Origin: Sphingobacteriales bacterium
GTDB lineage: Bacteria; Bacteroidota; Bacteroidia; Chitinophagales; Chitinophagaceae
Direction of reading: 5' to 3'
Assembly: GCA_027484425.1 (NCBI GenBank)
Contig: JAIXSZ010000056.1
Coordinates: forward strand, 1 to 64,000
Length of the DNA: 64,000 nt
A program made the position numbers and the translations under genes. The notes under the pieces were generated by a model. The model was given only the letters and a program-made list of their open reading frames with translations, had not been told where the DNA came from and ran no database searches. Within the stretch, counting starts at the first letter, position 1; the number at the start of each line of letters is the position of its first letter. Positions 62,674 to 64,000 of this stretch are shown piece by piece.

Positions 62674-62705
62674 GAGCAGTATACCTGCAAACAAGTATGC
62701 TGCTC
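62674..62705 (-). terminator. Terminator of the NHL-repeat gene
   Basis: GAGCAGTATAC (62674-62684) pairs with GTATGCTGCTC (62695-62705), with one G-T pair. It lies 38 bases beyond the stop codon; the minus strand continues into TTTTTATTA. Confidence 0.8.
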
Positions 62706-62742
62706 AAATATGTTAATAGCAATAAAGCACTAATTGCGTAGG

Positions 62743-64000
62743 CTATTGCTTTGCCACCTTGACGACAGATACTACTACACCATCGGCTCCAGTGACTTTA
62801 AGTATGTACAACCCTGTACACAAATCCGAAAGACTTAAAGTAACGGTGGTTGAGTTTACAACAGTAACCATTGCATTAACAACTCTACCCGTGATATCTG
62901 TAATTGTAATGTTGTCATCCAACGCCAATCCAGTAACACTTAAGTTATCATTGGTCGGATTAGGATACACAGATACAACATCACGTACCACATCATTTAC
63001 ACTCACGGGTGTGTATGTTTTGCGAATACGTTGGTTATTGGCGTCAGCAATATATAAATCTCCGTTAGCAGCTACTGCAACACCAAATGGTGTATGTAGG
63101 TTGCAACCATTCACTGCACCCATATCACCACCAAAACCTGGTGTACCATTACCTACAACTGTTGTGATGATACCAGACGTATCTACTTTTCTAATTACGT
63201 CATTGTCAGCATCTGCTATGAAAAGATTGCCCAATGTATCAACAGCTATCCCAGCCGGACGATTAAGTAATGCGGCATTTGCAGGTCCACCATCACCAGT
63301 ATGTCCAAAAGTACTAGCTATACCAGCATAAGTAGAAATAACCCCTGATGGGTTTACTTTTCTAATCACATTGTTTTTAATATCAGATATATAAACATTG
63401 CCCTTTCTGTCGGCTGCTACAGCATACGGTGAATCTAAACGCGCCAATATCGCAAAGTCGCCATCGCCCGAATAGCCAGCTGTGTCATTTCCAGCAAACT
63501 TAGTGATGATACCTGCGGCACTCACCTTACGAATAATGTGATGCTTGGCATCAGCAAAATACAGGTTATTGGCAGTGTCAAAGGTCATTCCATAAGGGCT
63601 ACCAATCTTCGCTGCAGATGCAGGACCACCATCACCTGTGTTGCCATACATACCTATGCCTACTACAGTAGAAATGATGCCTAGTGAATTTACCTTACGT
63701 ATCACATTCCAGCTTGCATCAGATATAAATAACTCATTATTTCTATTTACAGCTATACCATAAGGATAGATCTCCGCCGATGTTGCTACAGAACCGTCTC
63801 CCGTAAAACCAGTACCACCGTTACCCGCAATTGTAACTATATTGCCCGATGCATTTATCTTACGTATTCTGTGATTCAGAAAATCAAGAATGTATATATT
63901 ATTAGTTTTATCAAGGATAACAGACTGAGGGTTGTGCAATTGAGCACCTGTAGAAACAAAACCATCGCCACTGAAACCACCTACACCTGTACCAGATATA
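62743..64000 (-). CDS. NHL-repeat T9SS protein (5' end off the window)
   Basis: The frame is open to the end of the window, so the gene is partial at its start. At least seven NHL-like beta-propeller repeats are visible, each with FSGDG/YSGDG/FTGDG followed by a PYGIAVNRNNELFISDA-type strand and IRKV(N/D); the next repeat at the edge reads GVGGFSGDGFVSTGAQLHNP. A C-terminal sorting domain (SVYPNPTNDNLSVTGL, then ITDITGRVVNAMV) sends it through T9SS. The propeller probably binds protein or carbohydrate. Confidence 0.88.
   Translation of the reverse strand, partial: ISGTGVGGFSGDGFVSTGAQLHNPQSVILDKTNNIYILDFLNHRIRKINASGNIVTIAGNGGTGFTGDGSVATSAEIYPYGIAVNRNNELFISDASWNVIRKVNSLGIISTVVGIGMYGNTGDGGPASAAKIGSPYGMTFDTANNLYFADAKHHIIRKVSAAGIITKFAGNDTAGYSGDGDFAILARLDSPYAVAADRKGNVYISDIKNNVIRKVNPSGVISTYAGIASTFGHTGDGGPANAALLNRPAGIAVDTLGNLFIADADNDVIRKVDTSGIITTVVGNGTPGFGGDMGAVNGCNLHTPFGVAVAANGDLYIADANNQRIRKTYTPVSVNDVVRDVVSVYPNPTNDNLSVTGLALDDNITITDITGRVVNAMVTVVNSTTVTLSLSDLCTGLYILKVTGADGVVVSVVKVAKQ

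Overview
The window reads as chromosomal DNA of a Bacteroidota bacterium, most likely from the Chitinophagales side of the phylum. The evidence is: C-terminal type IX secretion (T9SS) sorting domains on four proteins; a large carboxypeptidase-regulatory/TonB-type outer-membrane receptor; many lipoproteins with Bacteroidota-style lipoboxes; promoters with the phylum-specific -7 element TAnnTTTG (for example TATCTTTG before rimM, ruvX and kdnA); and the absence of Shine-Dalgarno sequences. The family-level placement is a guess. About 54 protein genes and one tRNA (Arg, anticodon UCU) can be supported. The first and last genes run off the window.

Layout. 1-7.9 kb: tail of a T9SS-exported protein, a YbiT-like ABC-F ATPase, a DUF1905/YdeI protein, a thiolase, an M32 carboxypeptidase and ligA. 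7.9-14.0 kb: an accessory-looking stretch holding two MITE-like hairpin repeats, an ankyrin protein, three orphan proteins with lipoprotein or signal-peptide N-termini, a PemK/MazF toxin-antitoxin pair, a GreA-like protein, a direct repeat around a 2.1 kb cassette, and a four-copy palindromic repeat array. 14.0-28.3 kb: a DPP-IV-type peptidase, rimM-trmD, a FAH-family enzyme, a thioesterase, a YigZ protein, a polytopic membrane protein, an SDR/HxlR divergent pair with a clear operator, trpS, a phosphohexomutase, a succinate-semialdehyde-type dehydrogenase and an aminotransferase. 28.5-36.4 kb: an outer-membrane receptor, ruvX, then waaA, kdnA, kdnB and kdsA. 36.5-48.5 kb: a MORN/TonB protein, a HipA-like kinase overlapping a DUF3037 gene, malic enzyme, an RND/ABC adaptor, a T9SS endonuclease, a cysteine desulfurase, a polyprenol-P-mannose synthase, an exonuclease, mpl and a 44-residue lipoprotein. 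48.6-64 kb: a queuosine-precursor transporter, rluD, algH, speA-like decarboxylase, tRNA-Arg, GlsB, feoA, an SSS symporter, an M14 peptidase, a T9SS protein, valS and an NHL-repeat T9SS protein.

How genes work together. The strongest functional module is waaA-kdnA-kdnB-kdsA. KdsA makes Kdo-8-P. KdnB oxidises Kdo at C8 and KdnA transaminates the product, giving 8-amino-3,8-dideoxy-Kdo (Kdo8N). WaaA puts Kdo-type sugars on lipid A. The window therefore predicts an amino-Kdo lipopolysaccharide core. The kinase/DUF3037 pair at 37.8-38.9 kb, with a 23-bp overlap, is the most promising undescribed two-gene system. The 13.1-14.0 kb repeat array is the most unusual non-coding structure. Base composition is uneven: 2.9-7.9 kb and 14.1-16.2 kb use many C-ending codons, while 8.2-12.4 kb is strikingly A+T-rich, which suggests transferred DNA.
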